From the NCBI GenBank assembly GCA_002733215.1, contig NVUY01000005.1, positions 42,163 to 106,162 of the forward strand: a stretch of DNA of 64,000 bases, read 5' to 3'. The stretch comes from Sulfurovum sp. (GTDB lineage: Bacteria > Campylobacterota > Campylobacteria > Campylobacterales > Sulfurovaceae). The position numbers and the translations under genes were made by a program. Of the stretch, positions 41,252-51,116 are shown one piece after another (positions within the stretch are counted from its first letter, which is position 1; every line of letters begins with the position of its first letter). The notes under the pieces are model-generated. The model was given only the letters and a program-made list of their open reading frames with translations, was not told the DNA's origin and made no database searches.

Positions 41252-44200
41252 TTACGAAGCAACCAAATACTCCTCATTCCTCATCTCTGCCAAATGAGCA
41301 ATATGTTCAAACACCTTTTTATTTTTAAGCATAAAGAGTTCTCTATTATATGAACTTGGTAACTCTTTATCGAGTACACCTCGTATCTCTGCTTCTACTT
41401 TTTCTACTTCTTGTTTCTCTTTATACCAAGGGTCTCTAAAAAGTTCTTCTCGTTTTTCTTTTAGTCTAGCCAATAGTGCCACTGCTGCTTGTTTTACTTC
41501 AGATTTTTCTTTTTTACTTAACTTCTCTTTTTTGAGCAAGTCAAATATCTCCAGCTCTTGTTCACTTAATCCTTCCCTTGCGGCTCTTGTATCTTCCTCA
41601 TCCATTTCACCAAAAAGCCCAAGCAACTCATCATATTTTTCTTCTATGGTCATGCTGCCGTTATTGTACTCTTCTATGATAGCTTCAAACTTCTCTAAAA
41701 ACTTACCACGTGTTGCATTGGCTGCCATCATCTGTTTTAGCTTTATCTCCATCAGCTCTTTTAGGTTGCTGTATGCGATGTTCTTATGCTCTTTTTTGGG
41801 GAACTCTTCTTTGAGCTTTTCTATGTCAAGCTTTGCCAAGTCTATCTGCTTGTATTCGGTTATCTTTGCACCCTCACCGTCAAGGTCACCTTCTCTTACT
41901 ACAGACTCATCGAGCAGTTTATCTAAATCTACTCTGGCTTTTTGAAGTTCATCATCTTTGTCTAGCTGACGGCTAATGATATCTTTTAAATACAGTAGCA
42001 CATCTCGCTCTTTTTTGAGCTGTGCTTGTGCAAATACTTCTGGCTTAGCAGAATCAAACAAACTTACGATGGTATGCACATACAGGTTAAACCCTTTACG
42101 TTTCTCTTCGCTTACCAACACTTTATCGGCATAGTCAGTAAAAAGTTCTATCTCTCTAAAACCTTTTTCTTCCATCTGAAGTATGGCATCTATATCTACA
42201 TCCAACTCTAACAAAAATGACTTACACTCAACTATGGCTTGTGCCAACAAATCCAAAAGTGCATCAAAATCCTGTACAGGCATCTCGTCTTCCCCCTCAC
42301 TAGAACCTTCTGCATAGTCACTCAATGCCTTTTTCAAGTTTCTAAATACACCAAAATAGTCGATAATAAGCCCATTTTTCTTCGCCTCAAAGACTCTGTT
42401 GGCTCTGGCAATGGTTTGCATGAGATTATGGTTTTTCATGGGTTTATCTAGGTAAAGTGTAGAGACTGACGGTGCATCAAAGCCTGTCATCCACATGGCA
42501 GTAACAAAGACTATACGGTAAACATTGTCAGGGTCTTTGAAGTAGTCTTCTATGTCTCGTCCGTCTTCATCTGGACGATCCATTAGCTTACGGTGAGGAC
42601 GTATGTCTAGTCCTTTTTCATCAAACTTTTCTCTTTCATCTTTGTCAGACCCTTCTTGACTGATCACCACTGCCATCTTTGTCTCTTTGAGAAAGTCTAT
42701 CTCATCTTGTATCTCTCTTTTTATAGAGGCATCTCTTTCTTTAGACTTTTTCTTGTTTAGTTCACGTATCTTTTCTGAGACATAACGTTTTACCATCTCA
42801 TACATCTTTACAGAGGTAAATTTATTGATAGAAACAACCATGGCTTTCATGGGTTTTCTATTGCCCTCTTCATCTTTTACATTGAGACGTTGTGGGAAAT
42901 GGTTTACGATGTGCTGGGCTATCTCTTCTAGTCTGTCTTCTCTTGTAACCACTTTGACTAAAGTACTGTACTCTTTGTCTAGTTTCTTTTTAGCATCATC
43001 TTCAAGGTCATATTTATCTACAATGTCCGCTGCTTCATATATGAGGTCTTCATTGACATTCTGTACTCGGGGGACTGCTTTTTTGTAAAACAGTGGCACG
43101 GTAGCACCATCTGCGATGCTTTGTGCGAAGTTATACTCAGATACATAGTCACCAAACCACTCTTTGGTGAGAGAGTTTTTAAGTATGGGTGTTCCTGTAA
43201 ATGCTACTCTCTGTGCCTTTGGTAAGGCTATACGCATGTTTTCACCTAAGCTTTTGTAGTTGGTACGGTGTGCTTCGTCTACTATGAGTATCCAGTCGTC
43301 TCTGTCAGACTTTTGGGTATAGGTTTTTCCTTTGGCGATGCCGAAGTTAAAGATGGTAGTAAAGAAAAAAGACTTGTTCGTCCCCAATGCCTCTGCTAGT
43401 TGTTTTTTGCTTCCGTTTCCTTTGGCTCTGTATTGGTTTTTGGTTGACTTCTCTTCACCTGAAAGTGCCAAAGTCTCCGTGTCTAAAAAGTTTTTAAATA
43501 TCTGGTCATCCAAGTCATTTCTATCTGTGACTATAAGAAAAGACCAGTTCCCTACCAACTTACGGTTCACTTTCTTAGAGAAAAATATCATCGAGTAAGA
43601 CTTTCCAGAACCCTGTGTATGCCAAAATGTCCCTAATTTACCAGAACCGTCACGGTTCTTTAAAGACTTTACCGTTGCATTGACACCCAAGTACTGATGG
43701 TTTTTAGCGATGATTTTTGTCTTTTTTCTGTGGTACAGTACGAAGTTTTCTATATAGTCTAACAGTACTTTAGGACTACACAAACTCTCTGTGGCTATCT
43801 CTAGTGAGAGTTTGTTTCCCTCTGCTTCTATTTGTTCTAAGGTTTTTTGTTTGCTGTTTGTACTACTGTCTTCTGTTCTTGTCCATGTAAAAAAGTGTTC
43901 CCACTGTGCAGTAAAGCTTCCTATGCGTGTTTGTATGCTGTTGGAGATGAGTACAAAGACGTTGTAGTAAAAAAGCTGTGGTATGTCTGCTCTGTAGTTT
44001 TGCAGGTTGTCATCGTAGCCGTCTTTTACTTTTTTACTGGCATTTTTGAGTTCTACCATGACCAGTGGCAGTCCATTGACATAAAGTATAAGGTCGGGTC
44101 TTCTTCGTCTGTTGTTTCCCAGTTGTTCTATGGTGAGTTGTGAGACAACATGGTAGAGGTTTTGGCTGCTGTCGTTGAAGTCTAAGACAGAGACTTTTGT

Positions 44201-44521
44201 ACTCTCTTCTTTTCCTTCATCGTTGCTAAAGCTTACAGGTACACCCTCTTTTATGAGTGTGTAGACTTCTTGGTTGGCTTCCATCTCACTGAGGCTTACA
44301 CGTTTTTGGGTGAGTTGGGCTATGGCATCGTCTATGCTACTCTTGGGTAGTGTGGGATTAAGGTGGGTTAGTGCTTCACGAAGTTTGTCTACAAGCACTA
44401 CATCTTTAAGACTTTTGCGTCCTACGAGCTTGTCTTTCCATGCATCTATGTGTTCAAAGCCTACTTCTTCAAACAGTGCTATGTCTGCTTCTTCGATGTC
44501 ATTTTCGCTAATGTGTGCCAT
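41252..44521 (-). CDS. hsdR: Type I restriction enzyme endonuclease/translocase subunit R
   Basis: A 1089-residue HsdR. The N-terminal nuclease domain has the PD-(D/E)xK elements RPDLILYVNGLPLVMVELKN (acidic D and E-x-K). The superfamily 2 motor follows: Walker A TQGSGKSYSM, VDEAHR and the late QTIARANRVF. It needs HsdM and HsdS to cut unmethylated DNA after translocation. Last gene in the order hsdM-hsdS-hsdR, 27 bp after hsdS. Full length for the family, intact. Confidence 0.93.
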   Translation of the reverse strand: MAHISENDIEEADIALFEEVGFEHIDAWKDKLVGRKSLKDVVLVDKLREALTHLNPTLPKSSIDDAIAQLTQKRVSLSEMEANQEVYTLIKEGVPVSFSNDEGKEESTKVSVLDFNDSSQNLYHVVSQLTIEQLGNNRRRRPDLILYVNGLPLVMVELKNASKKVKDGYDDNLQNYRADIPQLFYYNVFVLISNSIQTRIGSFTAQWEHFFTWTRTEDSSTNSKQKTLEQIEAEGNKLSLEIATESLCSPKVLLDYIENFVLYHRKKTKIIAKNHQYLGVNATVKSLKNRDGSGKLGTFWHTQGSGKSYSMIFFSKKVNRKLVGNWSFLIVTDRNDLDDQIFKNFLDTETLALSGEEKSTKNQYRAKGNGSKKQLAEALGTNKSFFFTTIFNFGIAKGKTYTQKSDRDDWILIVDEAHRTNYKSLGENMRIALPKAQRVAFTGTPILKNSLTKEWFGDYVSEYNFAQSIADGATVPLFYKKAVPRVQNVNEDLIYEAADIVDKYDLEDDAKKKLDKEYSTLVKVVTREDRLEEIAQHIVNHFPQRLNVKDEEGNRKPMKAMVVSINKFTSVKMYEMVKRYVSEKIRELNKKKSKERDASIKREIQDEIDFLKETKMAVVISQEGSDKDEREKFDEKGLDIRPHRKLMDRPDEDGRDIEDYFKDPDNVYRIVFVTAMWMTGFDAPSVSTLYLDKPMKNHNLMQTIARANRVFEAKKNGLIIDYFGVFRNLKKALSDYAEGSSEGEDEMPVQDFDALLDLLAQAIVECKSFLLELDVDIDAILQMEEKGFREIELFTDYADKVLVSEEKRKGFNLYVHTIVSLFDSAKPEVFAQAQLKKERDVLLYLKDIISRQLDKDDELQKARVDLDKLLDESVVREGDLDGEGAKITEYKQIDLAKLDIEKLKEEFPKKEHKNIAYSNLKELMEIKLKQMMAANATRGKFLEKFEAIIEEYNNGSMTIEEKYDELLGLFGEMDEEDTRAAREGLSEQELEIFDLLKKEKLSKKEKSEVKQAAVALLARLKEKREELFRDPWYKEKQEVEKVEAEIRGVLDKELPSSYNRELFMLKNKKVFEHIAHLAEMRNEEYLVAS

Positions 44522-44548
44522 CTTTTCCCTGCCCTTTCCTCTTGTTAG

Positions 44549-45817
44549 TTAAATTATATCTAAATCCTCTACTTTTAACTTGCCTGACATTAGGCGTGGG
44601 AGGAGTAGGTCTCGGATTTCTCTAAGTTCATCATTTTTTAAGTTTAATATATCTATTTCTTTTAAGATTGGTACAAGTATTTTTTCAAATTTAATTTGTA
44701 AGTTTTTTGGAGGGGTAATCACTTTTTGTAAATATATCATATCAGGTGTTAAGTGCAAGACATTAACTCCATTTGCAAATTCTTTTAGCAATAATCCAAT
44801 AGTCGAAAATCTTAATAATGCATATAAAAAGTCTTTTTCAATATTAAGAGGTTCAATCTTTACCAAGTCCATAGATACAATATATTTATCTTGATTCATG
44901 GCAGGAACTTTTGCTACTCTTCCGACAATAGCTCTATCTTGAGTCATATCTGTGACTGCCATAACAATATCACCTTCATAGGCAACATTAGTTTCTTTAT
45001 ATTCACCATTAAAAACTTTTATACCATCACGTCTAAAACCACCATTTCTATTGATACATTTTAAATTGATAAATGGTAACCCTGTATCTCCTGCTATATC
45101 TTCTGATGAATACGATTTTCCTCTATGATATTTTAAATACTTACTGAGCTTATCTCTCTCCCATCCCACAGGCAACCCATCCACCACTTCCACATTTTTA
45201 TACCCAGGAAAACGAAGCCGTACAAACCACTCTTTATACATCTCCTCTGCCATAGACTCTAAAAGTTTGATGCGTTGGCTGTTGTTTTCTATGAGTTTGT
45301 CGTAGTTTGAGAGGAGTGATGCTATTTTTTGTTGGGTATTTAGAGGTGGGTATAAAAAAGAAAACTTTTTTAATTCACCTAAAGCCATCCGCACTTGATT
45401 TGCACTACCTTGTGCCCTTGATTCAATATGATGTTTAAATAGAATTGTTTTAGTTAAATAATTAAAAAAAGTTTGACAAATTCTTTTATCAGTAATTCGG
45501 ATACATACCGCATTTTGATTTAGTAGTGCAGTATGAAATTCTTTTGGAACAATAGATGTACGTCCAACAACAGAACCTTTTTGAGAAGGGTGTGAACCAA
45601 CTGTGGCAACAATTAAATCATTTTCATAAAGTATATGCTTTTGATATTTTTGATAACTTTTTTTTGATAAAAAATTATCATTTCTTGACGCTATAGAGCC
45701 ATTTATCATATTTGTAACTTTAACAACTTTATATCCACTATCAACATATTCAGTATCAGACCAAGCACCACCATTAATAAAATTTGATATTTCTCCTAAT
45801 TTCAACTCTAAGTGCAT
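44549..45817 (-). CDS. hsdS: Type I restriction-modification specificity subunit
   Basis: A 422-residue HsdS with two target-recognition domains separated by a conserved helix. The first ends with the coiled coil LLSNYDKLIENNSQRIKLLESMAEEMYKEWF and the second with ILNLKNDELREIRDLLLPRLMSGKL, which set the spacing of the two half-sites. It guides HsdM and HsdR to a bipartite DNA sequence that cannot be predicted here. Its start shares one base with the hsdM stop. Confidence 0.93.
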   Translation of the reverse strand: MHLELKLGEISNFINGGAWSDTEYVDSGYKVVKVTNMINGSIASRNDNFLSKKSYQKYQKHILYENDLIVATVGSHPSQKGSVVGRTSIVPKEFHTALLNQNAVCIRITDKRICQTFFNYLTKTILFKHHIESRAQGSANQVRMALGELKKFSFLYPPLNTQQKIASLLSNYDKLIENNSQRIKLLESMAEEMYKEWFVRLRFPGYKNVEVVDGLPVGWERDKLSKYLKYHRGKSYSSEDIAGDTGLPFINLKCINRNGGFRRDGIKVFNGEYKETNVAYEGDIVMAVTDMTQDRAIVGRVAKVPAMNQDKYIVSMDLVKIEPLNIEKDFLYALLRFSTIGLLLKEFANGVNVLHLTPDMIYLQKVITPPKNLQIKFEKILVPILKEIDILNLKNDELREIRDLLLPRLMSGKLKVEDLDII

Positions 45818-47919
45818 TATTTATTACTTAATAATATATTTACATTTTTATCTATACTTTTTTCAATCAAATGTGCCTCATCATTCAACCCCATCAAAAC
45901 CTCATGCTTCTCCAAAAGCAAAGCTTTAAATTCCTCTTCTGTAAGATTATCCTCTTCCAACGCGATACCCACATAACGCCCAGCGTTAAGAGAGTAGTCC
46001 TGTTCATCGGCATACTCTTCTCTGTCTGCCAGTTTACATAACCCCAACACATCAGCATACTTAGCCTCAGGAAAACGACTCTGTAGCCACGCTATGTTTG
46101 ACTCCCAGTAAGAAAGCACATCTAGCTTCTCTTTGAGTAGAGACATATGAGACTCTAGCCCTCTTTTATGCCCTGCATCCCAAGACTTGTCACCTTTAAC
46201 ACGTAGTAACTTTTCACCCTCTTTAAAAAGTGCTAGAAGTACCGTTGCTTTAGGTGTGAGTGTTTTTATGGACTCCTGCAACGACTCTAGGGTAGATGCT
46301 ATCTCTTTGGCTACCGTATGTTGCTTGTCATTGTCCAACAGTGCTACATCAAAACTGGCTATGTTTTTTACATTTGGCAGTTTTACACTTTTTAGAGCTT
46401 CACACACATCTAACCTAGCTAACAGTCCAGAGTCATCTAATACTTTTTGTTTATCTGCTTTTCTTTTGTCTTTGCTCTCATTAGCGTAGTTTTGTAGTCC
46501 GAGTACCAAGGCATTGTACTGCTCTACATAGCCAGTAAACATCGCTAACGGCGTACTAAGGTTTTCTTGAAACTTCTCTATGTAGTCTGCAACTGTTTGT
46601 AAAAACACATCACCTTCTCCACGGCGAAGCTTCACTATGCACGCTAGGTTTTGCACCTGTTCCTCGCTCCACTCACGGTGTGCTCTGTCTATCTGTGTGT
46701 AGACCGAACGTGCATCTATGAAAAGTATCTTCTCTTTGTCTTGTTTTTGTTTGTCGAAAAACCATAGCGTAGCAGGTAGAGTTACTGTGTAAAACATGTT
46801 TGAAGGTATGCTCACCATGCAGTCTACTATGCCAGAGTCCACTAGCTTTTTGCGTATCTCATACTCAGAGTTTCTTGCATCACTCGCAGAGTTGGGCATG
46901 ACAAATCCAGCACGTCCTTTGTCGTTCAGCGAAGTAGCGAAGAGCGATATCCACAAGTAGTTGGCATCGGTGATTTTGTCATCTTTCTTGCCCTTGGCTT
47001 TAGGTAGTCCATAGTGCGTAAACCGTGTATCATTTTTGACCGTACTCTCTTTGACACCTTTCACATTAAAAGGAGGGTTCGCCATGACAAAATCAAACTG
47101 GTTTTCACTCTTGTAGCAGTCATCTTCATAAGAGTTGGCTTTTCGTATCTCACCTTTTAAGTTGTTTACAAGTAGATTCATCTTGGCTAGTTTGACGGTG
47201 GACTGTTCATGCTCTTGTCCGTATACACGTATGGCATCTCTGTTTTTATGGTACTTCTCTATGAAGTTTGCAGACTGCACAAACATCCCACCAGACCCAC
47301 AAGCAGGGTCAAATATCTTGCCCTTGTAAGGCTCTATGGCTTCCACGATGAACTTTACCACAGAAGTAGGCGTAAAGAACTCTCCACCCTTCTGCCCTTC
47401 ACTCAATGCAAACTTACCCAAGAAGTATTCATATATCTTTCCAAACACATCACCCGAAGCATTTTTAGGAATGTCCGAAAAGTTTTTAAGAAGTTCTGGG
47501 AGTATCTCAGCATTGTTCGCTTCTATCTGAGCATAAGCATCTGTAGGTAAAATATCTTGGAACTGTGCATCTTGATGAGACTCTATGTCTTCCATAGCTT
47601 TTTTGATGGCTGTTGCTAGGCTTTGGTCTTTGGGGAGGTTAAGCAGATACGCATAACGAGACTCAGCAGAGAGGTACAAACCACAATGTTTTATAGCAAG
47701 TTTTTCCATACTCACTTCTGCACGTGTACCCTTATGCTTTTCATACTCTTTTTTTATATCATCTTCTACCACAGCATACTTGTTGTCAGCAAAACGCAAA
47801 AAGATAATGCCAAGTACAGGCACAGCATAATCAGCAGACTTTATGCCCCCTGTAGCCCGTAAAGTATTGGCAGAGTCCCAGAGGTTATCTTCTAGTTTTT
47901 TAAGTTCTTCTTTTGTCAT
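45817..47919 (-). CDS. hsdM: Type I restriction-modification methyltransferase subunit
   Basis: A 700-residue N6-adenine methyltransferase. SAM-binding motif FDPACGSGGMFVQS and catalytic NPPF (in VMANPPFNVKG) are present, and the N-terminal N6 domain starts LWDSANTLR. The C-terminal 200 residues form a longer helical region than in classical 520-residue HsdM, as in many related systems. It methylates the recognition site with HsdS. First gene of the operon. Confidence 0.93.
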   Translation of the reverse strand: MTKEELKKLEDNLWDSANTLRATGGIKSADYAVPVLGIIFLRFADNKYAVVEDDIKKEYEKHKGTRAEVSMEKLAIKHCGLYLSAESRYAYLLNLPKDQSLATAIKKAMEDIESHQDAQFQDILPTDAYAQIEANNAEILPELLKNFSDIPKNASGDVFGKIYEYFLGKFALSEGQKGGEFFTPTSVVKFIVEAIEPYKGKIFDPACGSGGMFVQSANFIEKYHKNRDAIRVYGQEHEQSTVKLAKMNLLVNNLKGEIRKANSYEDDCYKSENQFDFVMANPPFNVKGVKESTVKNDTRFTHYGLPKAKGKKDDKITDANYLWISLFATSLNDKGRAGFVMPNSASDARNSEYEIRKKLVDSGIVDCMVSIPSNMFYTVTLPATLWFFDKQKQDKEKILFIDARSVYTQIDRAHREWSEEQVQNLACIVKLRRGEGDVFLQTVADYIEKFQENLSTPLAMFTGYVEQYNALVLGLQNYANESKDKRKADKQKVLDDSGLLARLDVCEALKSVKLPNVKNIASFDVALLDNDKQHTVAKEIASTLESLQESIKTLTPKATVLLALFKEGEKLLRVKGDKSWDAGHKRGLESHMSLLKEKLDVLSYWESNIAWLQSRFPEAKYADVLGLCKLADREEYADEQDYSLNAGRYVGIALEEDNLTEEEFKALLLEKHEVLMGLNDEAHLIEKSIDKNVNILLSNK

Positions 47920-47996
47920 ATATTGCGTTATCCCTCAGCTTATTAATGAAGGATATTTTACCGTAAATGTAATATATGTTTGATTTGTTTAAATAC

Positions 47997-48107
47997 GTAG
48001 AGGCAGAATCCATTTCTGCCCTTAATTCAATCACGCAATCAATATTTTATGGTATTTATGTTTATATTTGTATCATGGTAAAGGGCGGATATGGAATCCG
48101 CCCCTAT
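47997..48107. repeat. REPIN-like hairpin doublet next to RAYT gene
   Basis: GGCAGAA-TCCAT-TTCTGCC (48002-48020) and GGGCGGAT-ATGGA-ATCCGCCC (48083-48103) with complementary flanks: the whole left unit (GTAGAGGCAG...) and the reverse complement of the right unit (ATAGGGGCGG...) align over 27 bases with few mismatches. Two inverted REP units with a spacer define a REPIN. It ends four bases from the RAYT stop codon. Confidence 0.7.
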
Positions 48108-48110
48108 GGG

Positions 48111-48683
48111 TTAATTTTTCGATAACACATCATCATCCCAGGTTGATGGATTATTTATAATATATGTGGCAATACGATCATAATCCACATCATCACGGAT
48201 AATATGTTCATAATAATTACGTTGCCAGATGCGTTTGTCAAATGGTGGTAATGTACCGTTTTTTACCATTTTTATGTATGCGTTGGTGGTCAATGATTTA
48301 TACACCCCAATAACATTTCCAACCGTAGGGGCACCCTTCATGGGTGCCCTTTTATCATGGATACCAACCGCACTCGCCACATCAAGGGCACCCACGAGGG
48401 GTGCCCCTACATTATCAACGATTTCAATAATCCCATGAATATGATTTGGCATGATGATAAATTCATGTAACGCAATATTTGGAAAATCATTGATAATTTC
48501 ATACCACAATTTATTTACCATTTTCCCCGCAACACCCAAAACCATCATATCATCCACAATCTCACCAAACAAATGTAAACGATTTTGGGTACAAATGGTA
48601 ATGAAATAATACCCTGCCCTTGAATAATCATAATGTGGCAAACGCAATGAACAACGATTATGTAAGTCTCTTAATGCGGTCAT
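48111..48683 (-). CDS. RAYT transposase with a REPIN-derived insertion
   Basis: A 190-residue HUH/Y1 transposase related to REP-associated transposases. YYFITICTQNRLHLFGEI, the HUH motif MPNHIHGII and the YYEHIIRDDVDYDRIATYIINNP helix with the nicking tyrosine are intact. Between them, about 28 residues (GAPLVGALDVA...KRAPMKGAPTV) are encoded by a REPIN-like doublet (48325-48410) inserted in frame. Its ATG overlaps the stop of the ORF6N gene as ATGA, so it may be translated by coupling. Activity is uncertain given the insertion, though it lies in a loop that varies in the family. Confidence 0.78.
   Translation of the reverse strand: MTALRDLHNRCSLRLPHYDYSRAGYYFITICTQNRLHLFGEIVDDMMVLGVAGKMVNKLWYEIINDFPNIALHEFIIMPNHIHGIIEIVDNVGAPLVGALDVASAVGIHDKRAPMKGAPTVGNVIGVYKSLTTNAYIKMVKNGTLPPFDKRIWQRNYYEHIIRDDVDYDRIATYIINNPSTWDDDVLSKN
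48325..48410. repeat. REPIN-like doublet inside the RAYT gene
   Basis: Two hairpins, GGGCACCC-TTCAT-GGGTGCCC (from 48329) and GGGCACCC-ACGA-GGGGTGCCC (from 48386), with GTAGGGGCACCC (48325-48336) and its exact reverse complement (48399-48410) as outer ends. 86 bp long, in frame with the transposase. Confidence 0.75.
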
Positions 48684-49186
48684 TTTAAAAACCCCATCAC
48701 CTTCATATCTGCCACTTCAGAAGAAGCTATAAGTTCATCGAGTGCTTTTTTCAGTTCTTTGTACTGTTTGTCACTCTTTTTTTCGACTTCCATTATTTTC
48801 TTTGCTAGAGCGTTGTAATGCCTGCTAAACTCTCGTAGTTTTGTGAATGTTCTTATGATGGCAATATTTACTTCAGTGGCTACATCACTTTTTAAAACAG
48901 TTGCCAACATATAGACACCTTGCTCAGTAAATGCATATGGATTTACTGAAGAGTGCTTTAACTTTTTAAACCGGTCACAATTTGTGACCAGTTCATTTTT
49001 CTCATCATTATTTAACTGAAATAAGAAATCACTTGGAAATTTTTTTATATTTCTTTTTACTGCTTGATTTAGTACTTTTGTCTCCACTTTGTAAAGTTCT
49101 GCCAAGTCTCTATCTATTAGTATTTGTTTGTTTCTCATTGTAAATATACGGGAACTTATCTCACCCTGCACTACCAACTCATCCAT
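48680..49186 (-). CDS. ORF6N-domain protein
   Basis: A 168-residue protein with an N-terminal ORF6N domain (ISSRIFTMRNKQILIDRDLAELY, VLNQAVKRN, FPSDFLFQL), a DNA-binding module first seen in phage antirepressors and frequent beside type I restriction genes in this phylum. A short C-terminal helix-rich stretch (EVEKKSDKQYKELKKALDEL) forms a coiled coil. GAGGAG eight bases before the ATG at 49186 supports this start over an upstream TTG. May regulate the restriction system or be a remnant of phage origin. Confidence 0.8.
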   Translation of the reverse strand: MDELVVQGEISSRIFTMRNKQILIDRDLAELYKVETKVLNQAVKRNIKKFPSDFLFQLNNDEKNELVTNCDRFKKLKHSSVNPYAFTEQGVYMLATVLKSDVATEVNIAIIRTFTKLREFSRHYNALAKKIMEVEKKSDKQYKELKKALDELIASSEVADMKVMGFLK

Positions 49187-49327
49187 TTGCAAACTCCTCT
49201 TTGTCTTCTAAAATTATTGTATCTAAGAAAAACAATACTAGATAAAAATATGTCAAATTGACATATTTTTTAAATGTGCAATTAAAATTGTGCCATCACG
49301 AAGGGGAAGAAGAAACAGAACCTGATT

Positions 49328-49993
49328 TTAGAAAGATTCTTTTTCTACAATATCAGCATCTACCAGTTCATCATCATTCTCATGATCGGCTACATCATTA
49401 GCCAACCCCATCTGTGGCAATTGATGTAGTTTTGTTGATGCATAATGTTCTTTTTCAAGTTCTAACTCTTTTACACTCTCTTTTAATATGTCTATCTCCC
49501 GTCTTTTAGGTTCCAGTATTTCAAGACAGTTGATACGCTCGAGTTCATGCTTAAGTGTTGTGAGTTCCAGCTCTTCGATCTCATCTTGTACTTTGTGTAG
49601 TTCTTTTGTTTTGCCTGTGAGTAGTTTTGTATATCCTGCTTCATCTATCACATCTTTATATTCTGTGTTGAGTTCTTCTATAGAGTAGAGTTTTTGCATA
49701 AAGTTGTCTTGAAGGCCTTCTAACAGTCTAGTATCTATAGCCAACTCCTGTTCTGCTGCCAAGAGAGCCTTTTCTTCTTTTTGCTTGTCGTTTACTGCTT
49801 TTTCTATGCTATTTAACAGTTTTTCTATCTCTACTTTGTACCTGCTTATCCCCTCTGCATAGGCAAGTGTACCTTGTCTATAATAGTTGTCTATTTCGTT
49901 GATGATCGCTGGTATACTTGTATCCTGAGATACTGTGTGGACAAGTGCTTTTTGTATATTTTCGCTTATATCTTCTTTCTTATCTTTCATCAT
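49328..49993 (-). CDS. Coiled-coil protein
   Basis: A 221-residue acidic, nearly all-helical protein with heptad patterns from about residue 50 to 190 (KLLNSIEKAVNDKQKEEKALL; ELELTTLKHELERINCLEIL) and an acidic unstructured end. No signal or known domain. It starts one base after the stop of the membrane-anchored coiled-coil gene upstream, so the two probably form a complex, perhaps a scaffold at the membrane. Function unknown. Confidence 0.6.
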   Translation of the reverse strand: MMKDKKEDISENIQKALVHTVSQDTSIPAIINEIDNYYRQGTLAYAEGISRYKVEIEKLLNSIEKAVNDKQKEEKALLAAEQELAIDTRLLEGLQDNFMQKLYSIEELNTEYKDVIDEAGYTKLLTGKTKELHKVQDEIEELELTTLKHELERINCLEILEPKRREIDILKESVKELELEKEHYASTKLHQLPQMGLANDVADHENDDELVDADIVEKESF

Positions 49994-49994
49994 A

Positions 49995-50435
49995 TCAACC
50001 TAAATTTACACGTTTGCGCTGTTGATCTCTTTTATTTTTATACTCTTCTAATTTAGCTACTACCTGATTTTTAGTACCATCATTTATTTTCTCTTCCAAA
50101 GTAGTGATCGTGTGCTCGAATTCTAAAAATTTTTTTTCATTAGTATGATTTTTTTCTGTCTGCTTGTACTCATATTCTGCATGAGTCTGGCGTAAAAATT
50201 TTATTTTTTCTTCATATTCCAAAATAAGTGAGTTTTTATGCTTAAATGTTGTTCTCTGTTTAAAAAAGCTGTAAACTAAAACCAATAATACAAAGAAAAC
50301 AACAAGACCTATAGGCAGCATGTATATTTTAGGCAAAGTGACTATATTTTCATTTTCTACAGAAGCTTCCAGTATACTTGACACTAATGGAAACAAACTC
50401 ATTTTCAAAGCCATTTTATTTCTTATATTTTTCAT
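49995..50435 (-). CDS. Membrane-anchored coiled-coil protein
   Basis: A 146-residue protein: an N-terminal stretch, one transmembrane helix at about residues 39-60 (LPIGLVVFFVLLVLVYSFF), then a charged coiled coil (ILEYEEKIKFLRQTHAEYEYK...). The C-terminus is basic (YKNKRDQQRKRVNLG). Cotranscribed with the next coiled-coil gene. No family recognised. Confidence 0.6.
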   Translation of the reverse strand: MKNIRNKMALKMSLFPLVSSILEASVENENIVTLPKIYMLPIGLVVFFVLLVLVYSFFKQRTTFKHKNSLILEYEEKIKFLRQTHAEYEYKQTEKNHTNEKKFLEFEHTITTLEEKINDGTKNQVVAKLEEYKNKRDQQRKRVNLG

Positions 50436-50548
50436 CTTATAATTGTATCAAAAGTTTTTGTGTATTTATATAATGAAAAAAAAGATTCCTGATGATACAT
50501 ACCACAAACGAGGTTTCTTAAAGTATCATAAGGAGAGTTAAAAACACC

Positions 50549-50986
50549 CTACCCGACCAGCAAAGCGTTCTTTTTTGCTACATCACGCAGGTTTTGTAAA
50601 GTCTTTGTATCTAAAGATGTCTGTTTGATCTTGGAAACCATTGCGATCAACTGATCGTAAGAGTCAAAACGAACATTTTGTCTATGAAGTGCTGCCGTAC
50701 TCAAATATTCTAACACTTCTTCCCTACTTACAATACTGCATACCTCTTCCAGATTTTGCATCATTGCCAATAACGTTTCATCTTCTTCTAAAAGATTATT
50801 AGATATCTCTTCTGCTGTCTCTTCATCTATTCCTCTATGATGTAAAATGGAAGCAATACTCGCCGAGATCGTGTGGTTTGTGCTTTGTGTTTGAGTAGCA
50901 CGTTTTACTGTTGTATTTGCGATGAGCGGGTTTAATGCCAACCCTGAGATGATCAAAGTAATACTGATAAAATGGTGTTTCTTCAT
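50549..50986 (-). CDS. Exported helical protein of unknown function
   Basis: A 145-residue protein beginning MKKHHFISITLIISGLALNPLIA, a clear signal peptide, followed by an acidic helical region (HHRGIDEETAEEISNNLLEED) that repeats a helix-turn pattern. No known domain. AAAGGATT precedes the chosen ATG; an upstream ATG eight codons earlier would spoil the signal peptide. Isolated gene, reverse to the large lipid-enzyme gene next door. Confidence 0.55.
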   Translation of the reverse strand: MKKHHFISITLIISGLALNPLIANTTVKRATQTQSTNHTISASIASILHHRGIDEETAEEISNNLLEEDETLLAMMQNLEEVCSIVSREEVLEYLSTAALHRQNVRFDSYDQLIAMVSKIKQTSLDTKTLQNLRDVAKKNALLVG

Positions 50987-51116
50987 TTTTAAATCCTTTG
51001 ACCAAATCATAGGCTAATAAGGTTAACCATTTTTATGAAATTACTAAATCGCTAAAAAATATATACCCGAATCTAATTCGTAATTGGATATGATTATTTT
51101 AATAGGAGAATGCAAT

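Noticed and set aside
41252..47919. Phase-variable restriction locus
   Set aside because: A single intact hsdS, no inverted partial hsdS copies, no recombinase and no long homopolymer tract at the reading frame.
48680..49186. Prophage, suggested by the ORF6N protein
   Set aside because: No structural phage genes, integrase or lysis genes nearby; ORF6N proteins often accompany type I restriction systems.
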